A stretch of 47,817 nt of DNA from contig NZ_RRCM01000005.1 of assembly GCF_003862485.1 (NCBI RefSeq), positions 1 to 47,817 on the forward strand. Direction: 5' to 3'. Made by a program: the position numbers and the translations under genes. The notes under the pieces are model-generated. The model ran no database searches. It worked only from the letters and a program-made list of their open reading frames with translations, and was not told the origin of the DNA. Source of the DNA: Lachnoanaerobaculum orale (GTDB lineage: Bacteria > Bacillota > Clostridia > Lachnospirales > Lachnospiraceae). This document shows positions 45,152 through 47,817 of the stretch, piece after piece (the stretch's first letter is position 1; each line of letters begins with the position of its first letter).

Positions 45152-45850
45152 TTAGTCTAACTTAATGTCCTTTAAAAGTCCTGCCAATGATGTAGATGCA
45201 ACACCTTTTTCTACATACTTAAATCCTCTTGAAGGATCCTTTTGCTCTACATTCTCCTCAAGTACCTTCTTTGAAAGTGAAATCTTTCCGTCTTTGATTC
45301 CTGTAACTTTTACCTTTATGCTCTCACCCTCTTTGAGTACGGCTGCAGGATTCTTTACTCTCTGATTTGAAATCTGTGATACATGAAGCAATCCTGAGAT
45401 ACCGTCACCAAGATCGATGAATGCGCCGTAGTCCTTGATTGAATCTACTTTACCTTCAAGTACATCGCCAACCTTAACGCTGTCAAGCTTAGCCTGTCTT
45501 TCCTTCTTTGCCTCTTCCTTTTCAAGAACTCTGTGGCTTAGAACGAGCTTTTTCTTAGCCGGCTCCGCTGTAATAACTACAACCTCAAGACTCTTACCGA
45601 GGTAATCGTCAAGGTTCTCAACATACTGACTTGACAGCTGACTTGCAGGGATAAATCCTCTTACTTCCTCCAAGAAAGCGATACATCCGCCCTTAACCAC
45701 TTCTGTGATCTTAACCTTTGAAACTGTCTTATCAGCTAACATCTGCTCAAAAACTTCCCACTTATTTGCCTGTGGATCCTCTTTTGTATCCATATTTTTA
45801 TATGACTCTTCAAGCTCCTTTTCAAAGTCCTTCATTGTCTCTTCTGCCAT
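45152..45850 (-). CDS. S1 RNA-binding domain protein (RpsA-like, two S1 domains)
   Basis: A 232-aa protein. ATG 45850 is chosen because GGAGG lies five bases upstream; the longer frame from 45940 runs through the promoter. There are two S1 domains: about 38-105 (VKGGCIAFLEEVRGFIPASQ) and about 122-190 (GKVDSIKDYGAFIDLGDGIS then LLHVSQIS). It is shorter than ribosomal protein S1 (4-6 domains), and resembles the small S1-like proteins of Firmicutes involved in mRNA binding or translation. Confidence 0.88.
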   Translation of the reverse strand: MAEETMKDFEKELEESYKNMDTKEDPQANKWEVFEQMLADKTVSKVKITEVVKGGCIAFLEEVRGFIPASQLSSQYVENLDDYLGKSLEVVVITAEPAKKKLVLSHRVLEKEEAKKERQAKLDSVKVGDVLEGKVDSIKDYGAFIDLGDGISGLLHVSQISNQRVKNPAAVLKEGESIKVKVTGIKDGKISLSKKVLEENVEQKDPSRGFKYVEKGVASTSLAGLLKDIKLD

Positions 45851-45928
45851 ATTGACCTCCAAATATTTTTTTCGTTTTAACCGCGGCAAGTTTTCATGCC
45901 GCCTTTGTATCATAAAACAATAGATAGT

Positions 45929-45958
45929 ATTATAACACACCTTTACTGCATTTGACTA
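45929..45958 (-). promoter_or_regulatory. Promoter for the S1-domain gene
   Basis: On the - strand TAGTCA (45958-45953), 18 bases, TATAAT (45934-45929). Confidence 0.6.
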
Positions 45959-45975
45959 TAGTTCTGTTAAATATT

Positions 45976-46002
45976 AAAGGCCCCCCAATTGCTTGAGGAG
46001 CC
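45976..46002 (-). terminator. Intrinsic terminator after rubrerythrin
   Basis: On the - strand GGCTCCTC pairs with GGGGGGCC (G-T pairs included) around an eight-base loop, then TTTAATATTT. Confidence 0.8.
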
Positions 46003-46039
46003 TAACTTATATAAGATTTTATACTATTTACAGTTTATT

Positions 46040-46576
46040 TTAGTAGTTTACAGTCATTCTCTCAAAATATGCCTGTGGATGAGCACAACATGGACATACT
46101 GTAGGAGCCTCTGCACCCTCATGGATATATCCACAGTTACGGCACTTCCAACCAAGAGGAGCATCTCCCTTGAATGTACCGTCGTTCTTTAAATGCTCAA
46201 GAAGCTGAAGATATCTCTTCTCATGACTTGCCTCTACTTTAGCTACAAGCTCAAACTTCTTTGCAAGAGCCTCGAAGCCTTCTTCTCTTGCTTCTCTTGC
46301 CATACGAGCATACATATCTGTCCACTCGAAGTTCTCTCCTGCAGCTGCATCTACAAGGTTCTCCTCAGGTGTTCCGATACCGTGGAACTCCTTAAACCAC
46401 ATCTTTGCATGCTCCTTCTCCTGATCTGCTGTCTCAAGGTAAAGAGCTGCCATCTGCTCATATCCGGCCTTCTTAGCTACTGAAGCATAATATGTGTATT
46501 TATTTCTAGCCTGTGACTCACCTGCAAATGCATCCATTAAGTTCTTCTCTGTTTTTGTTCCTGCGTACTTTGACAT
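46040..46576 (-). CDS. rbr: Rubrerythrin
   Basis: A 178-aa non-haem iron peroxidase of anaerobes. The ferritin-like diiron domain (about 1-140) has the Glu/His ligands in AFAGESQARNKY, TADQEKEHAKMWF and EASHEKRYLQLL. The C-terminal rubredoxin-like domain (about 143-178) has CRNC and CPCC for one FeS4 centre. It reduces hydrogen peroxide. The ribosome binding site is AAGGAGG. The upstream region shares a PerR-box-like core with the perR promoter. Confidence 0.96.
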   Translation of the reverse strand: MSKYAGTKTEKNLMDAFAGESQARNKYTYYASVAKKAGYEQMAALYLETADQEKEHAKMWFKEFHGIGTPEENLVDAAAGENFEWTDMYARMAREAREEGFEALAKKFELVAKVEASHEKRYLQLLEHLKNDGTFKGDAPLGWKCRNCGYIHEGAEAPTVCPCCAHPQAYFERMTVNY

Positions 46577-46597
46577 AAAAATTTCCTCCTTATAAAT

Positions 46598-46614
46598 ATC
46601 AAATTATTACTATA
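46598..46614 (-). promoter_or_regulatory. Candidate PerR box at the rubrerythrin promoter
   Basis: AATTATT core (46602-46608) followed by ACT on the + strand. On the - strand this sits directly after a TATAGT -10 element (46614-46609). The same AATnATTACT string occurs at the perR promoter. Confidence 0.4.
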
Positions 46615-46644
46615 TTTGTATGAAATATTATCTTAATTCAAAAG

Positions 46645-47061
46645 CTATACTGCTTTTTTTGAATCAATATAGAGCATCTTTTGATAACATTCCTTACAAT
46701 ATCCGTATAAGATGAGCGAATGACTCTCCACAATTCCGATATCTTCATGCTTGAACATATTGTCTAAACCGACTATTGTAGCTGCCGGTAAATCCATAAG
46801 CTTTGAGCAAGCCTTGCAAGCAAAGTGATAATGATCTGTGGTATTGTAATCATATCTCTCAATTCCGTTTATATCAGATAACTTTCTTATCTTACCGATC
46901 TCAGTGAGCAAACCGAGATTTCTATAAACGGTACCTAAGCTAATCTTAGGATCATCTTTGCGTAGTGACTGAAAGAGCATATCAGCTGTAGGATGATCGA
47001 CTCTAGACTTCAAGTTGTCTAAAATAGCCTCCCTTTGTCTACTGTATTTTAGATCCTTCAT
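46645..47061 (-). CDS. perR: Fur-family regulator, PerR-like
   Basis: A 138-aa protein. The winged-helix N-terminus (about 1-75) has SLGTVYRNLGLLTEIG, the Fur-family recognition helix. The C-terminal part has the regulatory metal residues DHYHF and two CxxC motifs (CKAC near 92, CKEC near 126) forming the structural zinc site. The neighbouring rubrerythrin and the shared operator-like motif favour the peroxide sensor PerR over Fur or Zur. It is transcribed from its own promoter. Confidence 0.88.
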   Translation of the reverse strand: MKDLKYSRQREAILDNLKSRVDHPTADMLFQSLRKDDPKISLGTVYRNLGLLTEIGKIRKLSDINGIERYDYNTTDHYHFACKACSKLMDLPAATIVGLDNMFKHEDIGIVESHSLILYGYCKECYQKMLYIDSKKAV

Positions 47062-47080
47062 GTATATCCCTTTCTAAAAA

Positions 47081-47127
47081 TAAGAATCATTACTGTTTTA
47101 GTATATCATCAATTTTTAGAATGTCAA
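47081..47127 (-). promoter_or_regulatory. perR promoter with PerR-box-like operator
   Basis: On the - strand TTGACA (47127-47122), 16 bases, TATACT (47105-47100). Just downstream at 47095-47081 lies AGTAATGATTCTTA, containing the AATnATT core of PerR boxes. This position fits autorepression. Confidence 0.6.
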
Positions 47128-47215
47128 GACAAAATAAAAAACTTATTTGTACTTATTTATAGACAACCGGTTATTTTAAAACCGTTTTCAAGTCTGTTTT
47201 TAAGTTCTTTGCAAA

Positions 47216-47245
47216 ACAAAAAGCCTTGTAAAAACAAGACTTCTA
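47216..47245 (-). terminator. Terminator of the rRNA-tRNA transcript
   Basis: On the - strand GTCTTG pairs with CAAGGC (one G-T) around TTTTTA, followed by TTTTTG. It is 10-15 bases after the tRNA 3' end. Confidence 0.8.
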
Positions 47246-47256
47246 AAATAAAAAAG

Positions 47257-47329
47257 AGCGCGAGACGGGACTCGAACCCGCGACCCCGACCTTGGCAAGG
47301 TCGTACTCCACCAACTGAGCCACTCGCGC
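47257..47329 (-). tRNA. tRNA-Gly (anticodon GCC)
   Basis: 73 nt. The acceptor stem GCGCGAG pairs with CTCGCGC. The D-arm contains GGCTCAGTTGG, the anticodon loop is TTGCCAA (GCC), and the T-arm contains GGTTCGAGTCC. CCA is not encoded. It lies downstream of the 23S gene on the same strand and is probably cotranscribed, since no promoter is evident. Confidence 0.97.
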
Positions 47330-47687
47330 ATACAACTATTATATCAATATAATAAATACTTGTAAAGGAAATACTATGAACTTACTACGTAAGTTCAAGT
47401 ACGCTATTTTTCTAAGTTCGTACTTCACTACGCTCGTACTCACTAAGAAAGGCTAATGTAGCACTATGACTTTACTATGTAAAGTCAAGTGTACTTTTCT
47501 TCTAAAACTCAAACTGCACTTCGTTTGTTTTCGTTAAGAAGAAAATGCACCTTCAAAACTGCCTACCAAACTACTTTTCTCACTTAGCGAAAACTTTGTT
47601 TGAGCTTTAGTGAGAAAGTACACCTCAAATTCGCTTGCGGATTTGATGGTGTTTCCGATTATATACATAAATTTTTTCCTATCTTTT
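47330..47687. other. Spacer between 23S rRNA and tRNA-Gly, rich in hairpins
   Basis: There is no gene and no 5S rRNA. It contains two related palindromes GAACTTAC-TAC-GTAAGTTC (47378-47396) and GACTTTAC-TAT-GTAAAGTC (47468-47486), a TACTTTTCTCACT/AGTGAGAAAGTA pairing (about 47571-47621) and CAAAT...ATTTG (about 47626-47645). These are likely rRNA-processing structures. Confidence 0.6.
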
Positions 47688-47817
47688 GGTTAAACCCTCG
47701 ACCTATTAGTAACCATCAACTCAATACATTACTGTACTTACATCTTGGCCCTATCTACCTCGTAGTCTTCAAGGGGTCTTACTGTTTTCACATGAGATAT
47801 CCCATCTTGAGGGGGGC
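47688..47817 (-). rRNA. rrl: 23S ribosomal RNA, 3' end (partial)
   Basis: The - strand reads the conserved 23S 3' terminus: CCCCTTGAAGACTACGAGG, later GGTTACTAATAGGTCGAGG and ending about GGTTTAACC. The gene continues beyond the right edge. The 3' end is placed at about 47688 by comparison with the known terminal stem; it may be off by a few bases. Confidence 0.93.

Overview
The window reads as the chromosome of an anaerobic, low-GC Firmicute, most likely a member of the Lachnospiraceae. The basis is AT-rich coding with AGGAGG-type ribosome binding sites, a rubrerythrin/PerR pair, a DUF3793-flavodoxin pair and the style of the mobile element. Genus is not determined. About three quarters of the window (left edge to about 36.2-36.4 kb) is one end of an integrative and conjugative element (ICE) of the broad Tn1549/CTn type. 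The rest is ordinary chromosome ending in a tRNA-Gly and the 3' end of a 23S rRNA gene. No integrase is visible; if there is one, it lies left of base 1.

Element, left to right. Bases 1-660 are gene-free and contain a densely structured block (direct repeats, a perfect palindrome, nested inverted repeats) that is the best oriT candidate. It is followed on the + strand by a small unknown gene, MobC and a MOB-type relaxase. Everything else in the element is on the - strand and is transcribed from the right end toward the relaxase. In transcription order: a 35-aa ORF and a DUF3970-like protein, ParA, ParB, a RepA_N-type replication initiator, a 43-aa protein, a PcfB/DUF3801 protein, a zinc-ribbon protein, VirD4, a 53-aa protein, SSB, a Maff2 protein, a VirB6-like protein, a 97-aa membrane protein, PrgI, VirB4, a CD1108-type NlpC/P60 hydrolase, DUF4315 and DUF4366. 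A two-gene cargo block follows, then topoisomerase III, an adenine-methylase-like protein, a coiled-coil protein, a 3250-aa polyvalent protein (primase-like, ArdC-like, methylase and SNF2 helicase regions), a second OB-fold protein and a membrane protein. Together these supply DNA processing, coupling, a type IV secretion channel, a wall hydrolase, replication/partition of the excised circle and probable protection of the incoming strand.

The cargo block (17.7-21.3 kb) is the best candidate for an undescribed system. It consists of a PIN-like protein and a DinG/XPD-like SF2 helicase fused to a C-terminal PD-(D/E)xK-like nuclease domain. It is set between conserved transfer genes, has its own terminator, and has a perfect 7-4-7 inverted repeat in front of each gene. 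The helicase frame is broken at a run of eight A just upstream of Walker A. Other unusual points are a TnpV-like gene overprinted in another frame of the 3250-aa gene with its own Shine-Dalgarno; three hairpins with an identical loop in the transfer operon; and VirD4 apparently starting at ACG.

Chromosome, 36.4-47.8 kb, all on the - strand: lysS and greA (behind a consensus promoter with an early terminator in its leader), flavodoxin and DUF3793 protein, pseudouridine synthase, GIY-YIG protein, cysE, HAD phosphatase, FKBP-type lipoprotein, M18 aminopeptidase, S1-domain protein, rubrerythrin, PerR-like regulator, tRNA-Gly(GCC) and partial 23S rRNA. The element abuts the 3' end of lysS, which is probably its integration site.
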